A stretch of 64,000 nt of DNA from an uncultured Dialister sp. (GTDB lineage Bacteria > Bacillota > Negativicutes > Veillonellales > Dialisteraceae), in the NCBI GenBank assembly GCA_900314595.1, contig OMVW01000004.1:38300-102299 (forward strand), in the 5' to 3' direction. Position 1 is the first letter of the stretch, and every line of letters begins with the position of its first letter. The notes under the pieces were generated by a model. That model saw only the letters and a program-made list of their open reading frames with translations, did not search any database and was not told the origin of the DNA. Below, piece by piece: positions 1 through 8,405 of the stretch. Both the position numbers and the translations under genes were made by a program.

Positions 1-867
1 GTCCGTTTCGAACTGACTGTAAAGGCTCTGGCTCCCCACATGAAGATCATCGCTCCCTGGAGAATCTGGGATATGAAGTCCAGAGAAGATGAAATGGCTT
101 ATGCGGAAGCCCATGGCGTACCGATTGACAAATACGACGAAAAACAGACGGATGAAGAAAAAGCAGCCCAGAAATATCCGTACTCCATGGACTGGAATAT
201 GTGGCACCTTTCCCACGAAGGGGATGATCTGGAAAATCCGGCCAATGCGCCTCATAAAGATATGTACCTCGTTACCTGCGATCCGGCAGACGCTCCGGAC
301 AAGGATGAACTGGTGACCATCGAATTTGAAAAAGGCGTACCGGTGGCTGTAAATGGCAAGAAGATGGACGGGGTGGAACTGGTGAATACCCTGAATGAAA
401 TCGGGGCCAGAAACGGCATCGGTATCGACGATCTTGTGGAAAACAGACTGGTAGGCATGAAATCCAGAGGGGTTTATGAAAATCCCTGCGGTTCCATCCT
501 CTTCTATGCTCATACCGAACTGGAAAGACTCTGCCTCGACCGGGCAACCTTCCATTTCAAACAGGTAACGGCTGTGAAATATTCCGAACTCGTTTATGAC
601 GGTATGTGGTTTGCTCCTCTGAGAGAAGCGCTGCAGGCCTTTGCAGAGAAGACCTCTGAAACCGTAACCGGTAAAGTTACGCTTCGCCTCTATAAAGGAA
701 ATATCATGTCCCATGGCGCTGAAAGCCCGTACTCCCTGTACAATGAAGAATTCGTAACCTTTGGCGAAGATGATGTATACAACCAGGCCGATGCAGAAGG
801 CTTCATCAACCTCTTCGGACTGCCGCTTACTATCAGAGCCCTGATGAAGGAGAAAAACAGCAAATGA
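1..867 (+). CDS. argG: Argininosuccinate synthase, C-terminal part (5' end outside window)
   Basis: Argininosuccinate synthase joins citrulline and aspartate using ATP, the penultimate step of arginine synthesis in the cytosol. The frame is open from base 1, so the gene starts upstream; about 288 of some 400 residues are present. The visible part begins VRFELTVKALAPH and continues through KIIAPWR and WHLSHEGDDLENP, all typical of the C-terminal half of ArgG. The stop codon overlaps the argH start by 4 bp (ATGA), so the two are translationally coupled. No promoter is visible because the 5' end is missing. The call rests on conserved motifs plus the argH neighbour. Confidence 0.96.
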   Translation, partial: VRFELTVKALAPHMKIIAPWRIWDMKSREDEMAYAEAHGVPIDKYDEKQTDEEKAAQKYPYSMDWNMWHLSHEGDDLENPANAPHKDMYLVTCDPADAPDKDELVTIEFEKGVPVAVNGKKMDGVELVNTLNEIGARNGIGIDDLVENRLVGMKSRGVYENPCGSILFYAHTELERLCLDRATFHFKQVTAVKYSELVYDGMWFAPLREALQAFAEKTSETVTGKVTLRLYKGNIMSHGAESPYSLYNEEFVTFGEDDVYNQADAEGFINLFGLPLTIRALMKEKNSK

Positions 868-2291
868 GTGAAATGATGTGGGGCGGACGCTTCACGAAAG
901 CAGAAGAGAAAAACGCCCTCGATTTCAACGCATCCATTTCCTTTGACTGCCGTATGTATAAAGAAGATATTGCCGGATCCATGGCCCATGCGGCCATGCT
1001 GGCAAATCAAGGAATTATTTCCAAAGAGGACTCACAAAAAATTACTGAGGGTCTCAAAAAGATCAAGAAGGAAATCGATGAGGGGAAATTTGATTTCTCC
1101 ATCGAGCTGGAAGACATTCACATGAATGTGGAAAAACGGCTCACCGATGATATAGGCGATGCCGGCGCCCGCCTCCATACGGCGCGGAGCCGGAATGACC
1201 AGTGTGCCCTGGATCTTCATATGTATATGAAGAGAAATATGGGACGCCTGGCAGACAAGCTCATCGCCCTGGAAGAAGCGCTGCTTTCTGCTTCGAAGAA
1301 ATACAAAGATGTGATTCTTCCCGGTTATACCCACATGCAGCGGGCCCAGCCGGTACTCTTCGCCCACCATATGCTCTGCTACTTCGCTATGCTGGAGCGG
1401 GATTTCAGGCGGCTCATGGACTGTTATGAAATGACGGACATGTCTCCCATCGGCGCCTGTGCCCTGGCCGGCACCACCTATCCCACGGCTCCGGAAGAAG
1501 AGAGAGAAGCGCTCCATTTCGGAAAAATCTATGGAAACAGCCTGGATGCCGTTTCTGACAGGGATTACCTCCTTCAGTTCCTTTCCTTTGCCGCTATCTG
1601 CGCCATGCACCTTTCCCGGCTTTCGGAAGAATTCATTTACTGGAGTACCAGCGAATTCCAGTTCATCGAGCTGGACGACGGGTATTCCACGGGCAGCTCC
1701 ATTATGCCCCAGAAGAAAAATCCGGATATGTGCGAGCTCATCCGCGGAAAGACCGGCCGTATTTACGGAAGCCTTATGGGCCTTCTGACCGTTATGAAAG
1801 GCCTGCCCCTTGCCTATGACAAGGATATGCAGGAAGATAAAGAGGGAGTCTTTGATGCCATTGACAACCTGTACTTTGCTCTCGATATTTATGCAGGCAT
1901 GATCAATACCATGACCGTCAACGGCAGTCACACGAGGGAAGTGCTGGAGCATGACTTCTCCAATGCCACCGATATGGCAGACTACCTGGCAAAGAAAGGT
2001 CTTCCTTTCCGGAAAGCCCATGCCGTGGTGGGAAATGCGGTGCATTACTGCATAGAACATCACAAAGTGCTTCTGGACCTTTCCATGGAAGAACTGAAAT
2101 CCTTATCTCCTCTCTTTGAAGAAGATATTCTGGAAACGCTGAAGATTGAAAACTGCGTGAAGAATCGCGAAAGCTATGGCGGTACAGGACCAAAGTCCGT
2201 GGCCCGTCAGCAGGCACATGGCGAAAAAGTCATTGCAGAGATGAAAGAGACTGCATCGGCCTGGAAAGAATCCATGGCCTTCCTCGGTTAA
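864..2291 (+). CDS. argH: Argininosuccinate lyase
   Basis: This cytosolic enzyme splits argininosuccinate into arginine and fumarate. At 475 residues it has the usual family length. Superfamily motifs are intact: HTARSRNDQ near residues 105-113, GYTHMQRAQP with the catalytic-region His at 157, and the flexible signature loop GSSIMPQKKNP at 277-287 with the catalytic Ser. The ATG lies inside the argG stop (ATGA overlap), which fixes the start. A strong terminator follows at 2334-2364, so argGH is the end of its operon. A second, exported and divergent homologue lies at 17253-18743; this copy keeps all catalytic residues and is clearly the biosynthetic one. Confidence 0.97.
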   Translation: MSEMMWGGRFTKAEEKNALDFNASISFDCRMYKEDIAGSMAHAAMLANQGIISKEDSQKITEGLKKIKKEIDEGKFDFSIELEDIHMNVEKRLTDDIGDAGARLHTARSRNDQCALDLHMYMKRNMGRLADKLIALEEALLSASKKYKDVILPGYTHMQRAQPVLFAHHMLCYFAMLERDFRRLMDCYEMTDMSPIGACALAGTTYPTAPEEEREALHFGKIYGNSLDAVSDRDYLLQFLSFAAICAMHLSRLSEEFIYWSTSEFQFIELDDGYSTGSSIMPQKKNPDMCELIRGKTGRIYGSLMGLLTVMKGLPLAYDKDMQEDKEGVFDAIDNLYFALDIYAGMINTMTVNGSHTREVLEHDFSNATDMADYLAKKGLPFRKAHAVVGNAVHYCIEHHKVLLDLSMEELKSLSPLFEEDILETLKIENCVKNRESYGGTGPKSVARQQAHGEKVIAEMKETASAWKESMAFLG

Positions 2292-2333
2292 GCAGCCACG
2301 GCCAATGCGCCTGGTATAGACAATTTCACAGGG

Positions 2334-2364
2334 AAAAAGCCCCGCGAAAGCGGGGCTTTTTCTC
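2334..2364 (+). terminator. Rho-independent terminator of argGH
   Basis: A GC-rich stem (AGCCCCGC / GCGGGGCT, loop GAAA) is followed by a T-tract about 45 bp after the argH stop. Confidence 0.93.
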
Positions 2365-2605
2365 TGTACCCCTGCATGGAATCAGCCTGGTTTCCATCAG
2401 AAACAAAGCTGATGGAACGCTTATGATGCCACAGGGGAGTCACTCATACCTTTTTTGCAATATACTCCTATAAAACTATACTATTTTTGCAAAGAGTATG
2501 CTAATTGAATAAATGTACCTTTTTTGTTTATACATAAAGTGGTATGATGAGTGAGACTGAACATCCAGGCAATCGTTATTTCCTTGATTGGAAGGGAGGA
2601 TTTTT

Positions 2606-3796
2606 ATGAATATTCATGAATATCAGGCAAAAGCCCTTATGAAAGAATATGGCATTCACGTGCCGGAAGGGTATTCTGCATTTACCGTTTCCGATGCTTC
2701 GATAGCAGCCAGACGTCTTGGGACACCGGTAGTCGTTGTCAAAGCACAGATTCATGCCGGCGGACGTGGTGAGGCAGGCGGCGTCAAACTGGCGCACAAC
2801 GAAGAAGAAGTCCGTAAATATGCGAAAGAACTTCTCGGCTCCACCCTTGTGACCCGCCAGACCGGACCGAAAGGCAAGAAAGTAAACAGACTTCTTATTG
2901 AAGCCGGCTGTCATATCAAAAAGGAATACTACCTCTCCTTCGTTGTGGACCGCCAGAGCGAATGCGTCGTTATGATGGGTTCCGAGGCAGGCGGCATGTC
3001 TATTGAAGATATTGCGGCTAAAACTCCGGAAAAAATCATCCGTGAATACATCGACCCCGTCATCGGCCTTGCTGATTTCCAGGCACGGCGTATGGCATTC
3101 AGCCTTCATTTCGAACCGGCAGTCGTGAATAAAGCAGCCAAGTTCATGAAATGCCTGTACAAGATTTTTGTAGAAAAAGACTGCTCCCTGGCCGAAACGA
3201 ACCCCATGGTCGTTACCGATGAAGGTGATGTCATGGCCCTGGATGCCAAGCTGAATTTCGATGACAGCACCCTCTCCCGTCATCCGGAAATCCTGGCACT
3301 TCGCGATATCACCGAAGAAGATGATAAGGAAATGAAAGCAGCTGCAGAAGGTTTGAACTACGTCAACCTGGGCGGCGACGTAGCCTGCATGGTCAATGGT
3401 GCAGGCCTGGCTATGGCAACTGTGGATATTATCAAGGAAAATGGCGGCGAACCGGCCAACTTCCTCGACGTAGGCGGCGATTCCACACCTGAAAAAATCG
3501 TGGCTGCCTTCCAGATTATGCTGGAAGATGATCAGGTGCATGGTATTCTGATCAATATTTTCGGCGGAATTAATAAATGCGATGTCATTGCTACCGGCAT
3601 CGCACAGGCTGCGGCTCTCCTCTCCGGCGGCAAAGAAGAATTCCCCATTCCTGTAGTTGTCCGCCTCGAAGGCAGAAACGTGGAAAGGGGACGCCAGATT
3701 CTTGAAGAGGCAAATATCAAGAACCTTTACCCCGCATCTGATATGGATGACGGAGCCAAGAAGGTTATTCGTCTTGTTAAGGAAAATAAGAAATAA
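2606..3796 (+). CDS. sucC: Succinyl-CoA ligase (ADP-forming), beta subunit
   Basis: SucC is the ATP-grasp beta subunit of succinyl-CoA synthetase, which interconverts succinyl-CoA and succinate with substrate-level phosphorylation. The 396-residue product starts MNIHEYQAKALMKEYG, the standard SucC N-terminus, and carries the nucleotide-binding HAGGRGEAGGVKLA stretch near residues 52-65 and the C-terminal ligase segment ILINIFGGINKCDVIA. An in-frame TTG lies 18 bp upstream, but the ATG at 2606 is preceded by a good GGGAGGA and matches the family start. It sits 9 bp before sucD. No other citric-acid-cycle genes are adjacent, which suits a fermentative branch rather than a full cycle. A malate-CoA ligase subunit is a less likely alternative. 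Confidence 0.93.
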   Translation: MNIHEYQAKALMKEYGIHVPEGYSAFTVSDASIAARRLGTPVVVVKAQIHAGGRGEAGGVKLAHNEEEVRKYAKELLGSTLVTRQTGPKGKKVNRLLIEAGCHIKKEYYLSFVVDRQSECVVMMGSEAGGMSIEDIAAKTPEKIIREYIDPVIGLADFQARRMAFSLHFEPAVVNKAAKFMKCLYKIFVEKDCSLAETNPMVVTDEGDVMALDAKLNFDDSTLSRHPEILALRDITEEDDKEMKAAAEGLNYVNLGGDVACMVNGAGLAMATVDIIKENGGEPANFLDVGGDSTPEKIVAAFQIMLEDDQVHGILINIFGGINKCDVIATGIAQAAALLSGGKEEFPIPVVVRLEGRNVERGRQILEEANIKNLYPASDMDDGAKKVIRLVKENKK

Positions 3797-3805
3797 GGAG
3801 GGCTT

Positions 3806-4708
3806 ATGAGCATTTTAATCAATAGAGGTACAAAAGTCATTGTACAGGGCATTACCGGCAAGGCTGCCCGTTTCCATACAGCCCAGATGCAGGCCGACGG
3901 TACCAGAATCGTCGGAGGTACAGCTCCCGGCAAGGCCGGAGAACTCTGCTGCGGCGTACCGGTTTTCAATACAGTCCGTGATGCAGCAAAAGCAACCGGC
4001 GCCAGGACTTCTGTCATTTTCGTCCCTGCAGCATTTGCAGCAGATGCCATTATGGAAGCCGTAGAAGCGGAAATGGATCTCGTCGTCTGCATTACCGAGC
4101 ATATTCCGGTAGAACAGATGGTGCGCGTACACCGGTATATGGAAGGGAAGAAGACAAGACTCATCGGGCCGAACTGCCCGGGGCTCCTCTGCGTGGATGA
4201 AAGCAATATCGGCATCATTCCGGCCCAGATTTTCAAAAAAGGTCATGTAGGCGTCGTTTCCCGTTCCGGCACCCTCACCTATGAAGCCACTTTCCAGCTC
4301 ACCAAGGCAGGTATCGGCCAGACCGGAGCTGTCGGCATCGGCGGCGACCCGATCAAAGGTACTGATTTCATCGATGTATTGAAGCTTTATAACGATGATG
4401 AAGATACCGAAGCAGTCCTCATGATCGGTGAAATCGGTGGCAATGCGGAAGAACAGGCAGCAAAGTGGATTCATGAAAATATGAGAAAACCGGTAGCAGC
4501 CTTCATCGCAGGCCGTCAGGCGCCTCCAGGAAAGCGCATGGGCCATGCAGGCGCTATCATTACCGGAGGCAAAGGCACAGCTGCTGAAAAGATTGCAGCC
4601 CTGGAAGCCGTAGGCATTCCGGTAGCCAATACCGTAGCCGACATCGGTGATACAGTCATTAAACTGCTGAAAGAAAAAGGACTGTACGAAATCTGCCATA
4701 CCTGCTGA
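3806..4708 (+). CDS. sucD: Succinyl-CoA ligase, alpha subunit
   Basis: SucD binds CoA and carries the phosphohistidine of succinyl-CoA synthetase. The 300-residue protein has the N-terminal CoA-binding region (VIVQGITGKAARFHT), the middle VVSRSGTLTYEA segment, and GHAGAIITGG near residues 246-255, which contains the His that is phosphorylated in characterised enzymes. An AAGGAGGG ribosome site precedes the ATG. The stop is followed by a clear terminator, so sucCD forms a two-gene operon. Together with pyruvate carboxylase elsewhere in the window it fits a succinate or propionate type of fermentation; that link is inference. Confidence 0.94.
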   Translation: MSILINRGTKVIVQGITGKAARFHTAQMQADGTRIVGGTAPGKAGELCCGVPVFNTVRDAAKATGARTSVIFVPAAFAADAIMEAVEAEMDLVVCITEHIPVEQMVRVHRYMEGKKTRLIGPNCPGLLCVDESNIGIIPAQIFKKGHVGVVSRSGTLTYEATFQLTKAGIGQTGAVGIGGDPIKGTDFIDVLKLYNDDEDTEAVLMIGEIGGNAEEQAAKWIHENMRKPVAAFIAGRQAPPGKRMGHAGAIITGGKGTAAEKIAALEAVGIPVANTVADIGDTVIKLLKEKGLYEICHTC

Positions 4709-4743
4709 TTTGTTTAACAGACAGAAGCTTTGGCCTTATAAAG

Positions 4744-4778
4744 AAAGAGACTCTGACAATTGTTTAGAGTCTCTTTTT
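4744..4778 (+). terminator. Rho-independent terminator of sucCD
   Basis: An 11-bp stem AAAGAGACTCT / AGAGTCTCTTT with an 11-nt loop runs into a T-tract 36 bp after the sucD stop. Confidence 0.92.
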
Positions 4779-5006
4779 GTTAGTTTTAGAAAGGTCCGGC
4801 ATTCGTCATAATGGTATGCCGCGGTATTTTTATTTTCGAAAAATTTTTGATTTGCGGCCCGCGGTACCGGTCATGGAAAATGGATTCCGACTTGCTTTCA
4901 TGAGCCTTTCTCCACTAACGGCTAACTGCTAACGGCGAATATCAAAACTCTCCCTCTTGACGGAATGGCTCTCTTCCATTAATGTAGATATAGTAATTGA
5001 TTCAAA
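4779..5006. repeat. Gene-free gap with short heptameric array (TAACGGC type)
   Basis: No ORF with coding signs is seen. Bases 4915-4940 hold about three 7-bp units of the type TAACGGC / TAACTGC, a recurring intergenic array in this window. The octamer CCGCGGTA occurs twice as a direct repeat (around 4820 and 4860). Confidence 0.6.
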
Positions 5007-5018
5007 GCGGAGGTTCCC

Positions 5019-5249
5019 ATGTTTGCCAAATTCCAGGATATGCTCCTCGTCCTTGTCCTCATTTATGCCGTTTACCGCATAGCAACGGTGGGCTTCACAA
5101 CCATCAACCTTTTCATCCTTCTCTGTGCCATTGTGGCCGTCATCTCCATGGCTCTAAACAGAAGCGGCGCCTACGCCCGGGCCCAGAAGAAAAAGGAAGA
5201 AGCCATAAAGAAAATGGAAGAGGAAAAAGCAGAAAAAGAAAAGAAATAA
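5019..5249 (+). CDS. Small membrane protein with basic C-terminal coil, function unknown
   Basis: This 76-residue protein has two hydrophobic segments (about residues 8-25 and 28-46) and a C-terminal tail of alternating Lys and Glu from residue 56 that looks like a charged helix or coiled coil. A GCGGAGG ribosome site lies 5 bp before the ATG, and a terminator-like hairpin follows directly, so it is probably a single-gene unit. I do not recognise a family. The topology (two membrane helices with a cytoplasmic charged tail) is inferred from sequence only. Confidence 0.7.
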   Translation: MFAKFQDMLLVLVLIYAVYRIATVGFTTINLFILLCAIVAVISMALNRSGAYARAQKKKEEAIKKMEEEKAEKEKK

Positions 5250-5253
5250 AAAT

Positions 5254-5277
5254 TGCCCCGGGGAGGGCTTTTTTTAT
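5254..5277 (+). terminator. Terminator after small membrane protein
   Basis: A short GCCC / GGGC hairpin followed by seven Ts directly after the stop codon at 5249. Confidence 0.75.
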
Positions 5278-5298
5278 TGTGCTTTTGGGGCAAATGGG

Positions 5299-5342
5299 GA
5301 ATAGCTAACAGGTAATAGCTAATAGGGAATAGATAATAGGGA
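5299..5342. repeat. Heptameric tandem array, TAGCTAA/TAGGGAA type
   Basis: Six consecutive 7-bp units tile without indels: TAGCTAA, CAGGTAA, TAGCTAA, TAGGGAA, TAGATAA, TAGGGAA. The array runs straight into the 68-bp repeat block, which contains the type C hairpin sequence. Confidence 0.85.
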
Positions 5343-5539
5343 AACTTTCTTCAGAAGGGATAACTGTCTTGCATGAAACTGTACATTGGAGTTAATGGTT
5401 AATGAACGGGGAACTGTCTTTTGAAGGGTGGCTGCCTTACGGAAAACTGTGCATTGGGGTTAATGGTTAATGAATGGAGAGCTGTCATCCGAAGGATGGC
5501 CATCTTGCGTGAAACCGTACATTGGGGTTAATGGTTAAT
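5341..5539. repeat. 68-bp direct tandem repeat, three copies (type C element)
   Basis: The landmark TTAATGGTTAAT recurs at 5392, 5460 and 5528, exactly 68 bp apart. Each unit also contains AACTGTC, a GAAGG box and ACTGTRCATTGG. The unit ends themselves are heptameric (TTAATGG/TTAATGA). A related single copy is present at 11804-11850, and the reverse complement of the ACTGTACATTGG-TTAATGG part lies at 63645-63672. Confidence 0.88.
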
Positions 5540-5567
5540 CGGAGTAACCCACGAATACAAATAAGCT

Positions 5568-5935
5568 GTCTGCACGAAAGCCTCGAAAGCTCAAGACGGA
5601 CCGGCAGGCCAAACGAATACCCCAAAGTTTCAGGCACAAACGCCTCTTCAGCTCAAGACGGATCGGCAGGCCAAACGAATACCCCAAAGGCCCAGGCATA
5701 AAAGCCTCTGCAGCTCAAGTCGGACGGGCAGGCCCAGCGAATACCCCAAAGTTCCAGGCACAAACGCCTCGAAAGATCAAGTCGGACGGGCAGGCCCAGC
5801 GAATACCTCAAAGTTCCAGGCGCAAAAGCCTCTAAAGCGCAAGTCGGACCGGCGGGCCATACGAATACCCAAAAGGCCCAGGCCCGAAATCCTCTGCAGC
5901 TCAAGTCGAAAAGAAAGGCCAAAAACTTCCCATTT
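5568..5935. repeat. 62-bp direct tandem repeat, about six copies (minisatellite)
   Basis: The landmark CTCAAG (with small variants) occurs at 5590, 5652, 5714, 5776, 5838 and 5900, a constant 62-bp spacing without indels. Each unit also contains CGGGCAGGCC, CGAATACCCC and CCAGGC. Because 62 is not a multiple of three, an open frame that crosses it on the minus strand shifts phase in each copy and is unlikely to be a protein. It lies between a small membrane protein and a PAP2 phosphatase gene and ends about 90 bp before the latter's start. Confidence 0.9.
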
Positions 5936-6026
5936 TTTGTCAAATTTCCATTAGTATGCTAAAATGAGAAATAACCACAGAAATCAAATTCTGATTTCTG
6001 GCACTTCGGAAAAAGAGGTGACTGTC

Positions 6027-6614
6027 ATGAATCCTGATATGGAACTGGTAAAGAAAATCAATGGCCTGGCCGGGAAGGTGCGTCCTTTTGACCTGGCCAT
6101 GGATCTTTTTACCCGTTACGGCCACTGGGCTTTTGTGATTTACGGACTTCTTCTCTGGTTTGCTCCGGGGAGTGACCGGGAGAAAAGGCGCCGGTCCTGC
6201 CTCATTATTTTCACGGAAGTCATTGTGGCATCCCTTATTTCCTTTATCATCGGCAAGGTCTGGTTCAGGAAGCGCCCTTTTACAAGGGATCCTGCCATCT
6301 GGAATTTTACAGGCCATAAGGCCAATGCATCCTTCCCCAGCAATCACACCATGCATGGATCTCTCATTGCCATGGAACTTCTGAGGTACCGTTTCAAAGG
6401 CTCCTGGCTCATGACGCTCCTCGCGGGTATTCTTGCCTTTTCCCGCCTCTTTTCGGGTATGCATTATCCTACGGACCTTCTCGGCGGATTTACGCTGGCC
6501 GGCATGGTGCACTTCCTTTTCCACCGTCCTTCGGTGATTCACTTTTTTAATCCCATTGCCCTCATTGCTTCTTTCATCAGCGATGTGCTGGTAATGAAGG
6601 TCAGGGGGCGGTGA
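6027..6614 (+). CDS. PAP2-family membrane phosphatase (undecaprenyl-diphosphatase type)
   Basis: The 195-residue integral membrane protein carries the three phosphatase signatures of the PAP2/BcrC family: KVWFRKRPF near residue 75, FPSNHTMHG near 103-111, and SRLFSGMHYPTDLLGG near 142-157. Such enzymes dephosphorylate undecaprenyl diphosphate or other lipid phosphates on the outer face of the inner membrane, recycling the cell-wall carrier. I chose the ATG at 6027, preceded by AAAAAGAGGTGA, over an in-frame start 63 bp upstream that runs back into the gap. A WYL regulator starts 1 bp after its stop and is likely cotranscribed. The exact lipid substrate cannot be read from sequence. Confidence 0.88.
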   Translation: MNPDMELVKKINGLAGKVRPFDLAMDLFTRYGHWAFVIYGLLLWFAPGSDREKRRRSCLIIFTEVIVASLISFIIGKVWFRKRPFTRDPAIWNFTGHKANASFPSNHTMHGSLIAMELLRYRFKGSWLMTLLAGILAFSRLFSGMHYPTDLLGGFTLAGMVHFLFHRPSVIHFFNPIALIASFISDVLVMKVRGR

Positions 6615-6615
6615 G

Positions 6616-7656
6616 ATGGCAGAATCCGTAGAAAACGGAAGCAAAATGTCCATTATGCGCATCGTCCAGGTGCTCCTTCGTGAATCGGATAAGGACCACC
6701 CGCTGACGCAGCAGGAAATATTAAGGATGCTGGAAGAAAAATACGGCATGACGGTGAGCAGGAAGTCAGTCAGCCGGAACCTGAACCGGCTGAAGGAGGC
6801 AGGCCTTCCGGTGATGTGCCGGGAGGTGACCCGGGTGATCAACGGTAAAGAGGCACCCCTCTCTCTTGACTGGTACTGGGACCATGTGCTGAACCAGGAA
6901 GAGCTTAAGACACTCATTGACCTTCTTTATTTCTCCCATCTGCCAAGCCAGCAGGTCCGTCAGCTGGCGGACAAACTGAAAAAAATCCAGAGCAGCTCTT
7001 TTGAAGACGGGAAAGGAAATATCCGAAACCTTCCATCGGCTGCCAGGACGGCCGGCTGTGATGAAGTGCTGAATCTGATTTCCAGGGCCTGCAGCCAGAA
7101 AAAGATGATTTCTTTCTTTTATGATCATTATGAAGCTGACGGGAAGCGCCATCACGGGTATACGATTTCCGGCAATGCCCGTCTTTACCGGGCCAGTCCC
7201 TACCAGATCATCGCATCCGACGACCGGTATATTCTCCTGTGCAATCTGGAGGGGAGCGAGGAAATATCCATATTCCGGGTAGACCTTATGGCGGATATCC
7301 TGATTCTCGACGAACCGGCGAGACTGCAGACTTCCATCCCCGTACTGGAGAAGGGAGGCAGGCTTTCCGACTGGGTTTCCTCGACCAGCGATATTTATAC
7401 GGGCTCGCCCATGCTATGCACCTTTGAGGCCGACTGGCACCTGATGAGCGATATCATCAGCGATTTCGGCAAATCGGCCCGCCTGGTCTCCGCCAGGCAG
7501 AATCTGGTGCTGGTGGAAATCACGATCCAGACGGAAGCACTGAAGGCCTGGGCCCTGAAGCATGCGCCGCTGGTGAAGATCCTTTCACCTTCGTTCCTGG
7601 CAAAAGAGGTGAGGGAGGCGGCAGATGGACTTGTCCGCCTCTATGGCTCATCATGA
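6616..7656 (+). CDS. WYL-domain transcriptional regulator with N-terminal HTH
   Basis: The first 65 residues form a winged helix-turn-helix of the HTH_11 type (QQEILRMLEEKYGMTVSRKSVSR region). A WYL-like ligand-sensing domain spans roughly residues 150-230, including YRASPYQIIASDDRYILL, and a C-terminal extension follows. WYL proteins are DNA-binding regulators that sense nucleic-acid or nucleotide ligands, often in stress or defence contexts. The gene sits in a tight chain: 1 bp after the PAP2 gene and overlapping the next gene by 4 bp (ATGA). No defence genes are nearby, so a housekeeping role is more likely here. The target genes are unknown. Confidence 0.88.
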   Translation: MAESVENGSKMSIMRIVQVLLRESDKDHPLTQQEILRMLEEKYGMTVSRKSVSRNLNRLKEAGLPVMCREVTRVINGKEAPLSLDWYWDHVLNQEELKTLIDLLYFSHLPSQQVRQLADKLKKIQSSSFEDGKGNIRNLPSAARTAGCDEVLNLISRACSQKKMISFFYDHYEADGKRHHGYTISGNARLYRASPYQIIASDDRYILLCNLEGSEEISIFRVDLMADILILDEPARLQTSIPVLEKGGRLSDWVSSTSDIYTGSPMLCTFEADWHLMSDIISDFGKSARLVSARQNLVLVEITIQTEALKAWALKHAPLVKILSPSFLAKEVREAADGLVRLYGSS

Positions 7657-8405
7657 CAGCAGTGAAAATAATTGTCGGGATTCTTCTGGTCATCCTTCTT
7701 CTGCTCCTCATTCCCCTTACCTATTCCATTTCCTTTGAAAAATGGAAACTCACGGTCAGGGTGGGGGCCCTCTTCGGGCTGATTTCCAAAGTGATAGAAA
7801 TCGATCCCATGAAGAAGAAAAAGAAAGAATCGGAAGAATCGGCAGAAGAACTGGATGAAGCGCTGGACGAACTGGACGAATCGGTATCCGGCAAAACAGG
7901 CCCCATCATGCCGGAAGAACCTCTTGAAATAAAGACAGACGAGAAAAGTCCGACGTCCGCGGAAAGCCGGCCTGCGGAGAAAAAGCCGGAGGAAGAGGAA
8001 AAAGAGGAACCTCAAAAAGAGGAATCAAAGAAAAATAAAAAAAATAAGCCTTCCCTTCTTGCGCAGGGACGCTTTGCATTGGATAATGGACTTATAAAGC
8101 TTGTGCTCATTGCAGCAGCCAAAATCATTGACCATGGCTTTCCCCGCCGCTGGCAGGTGGAAGGAAAGCTGGGCCTTCCGGACCCCATGTATACCGGGGT
8201 GTTCCAGGGGCTCCTGTACGCCACCCTCCCCGGGGCGGCGGAAGAGATCGAATGGGATTATCTGGAAACCGTTTTCACTTTAAAGGGGCGTGGCCGGGGA
8301 CGGCTCATTCCTCTCTATGTACTTTATATTCTACTCAAACTTGCGGTATCAAAAGAAGCAAGAGAATTCTGGCATTTCAGACAAGGGGGAAAACAGAATG
8401 GATGA
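7653..8405 (+). CDS. DUF2953 (YtfI-like) membrane protein
   Basis: The 250-residue product starts with a hydrophobic helix (residues 5-24), continues with a highly charged Glu/Lys/Pro-rich linker (about 50-130), and ends with a globular part containing a region typical of DUF2953 (DYLETVFTLKGRGRGRLIP). In Bacillus, ytfI (DUF2953) and ytfJ are adjacent, and the same order is seen here with the GerW/YtfJ gene overlapping its end by 8 bp. That pairing is the main support. Its function is unknown; the low-complexity linker is longer than I expect for the family. It is translationally coupled to the WYL regulator upstream. Confidence 0.72.
   Translation: MTAVKIIVGILLVILLLLLIPLTYSISFEKWKLTVRVGALFGLISKVIEIDPMKKKKKESEESAEELDEALDELDESVSGKTGPIMPEEPLEIKTDEKSPTSAESRPAEKKPEEEEKEEPQKEESKKNKKNKPSLLAQGRFALDNGLIKLVLIAAAKIIDHGFPRRWQVEGKLGLPDPMYTGVFQGLLYATLPGAAEEIEWDYLETVFTLKGRGRGRLIPLYVLYILLKLAVSKEAREFWHFRQGGKQNG

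Noticed and set aside
5568..5935. CRISPR array
   Set aside because: The repeats are directly adjacent with no unique spacers, and no cas genes are present.
5653..5943. Open frame of 96 codons on the minus strand across the 62-bp repeats
   Set aside because: The 62-bp unit is not a multiple of three, so the reading phase changes with each copy and the peptide is an artefact of stop-poor repeat DNA.
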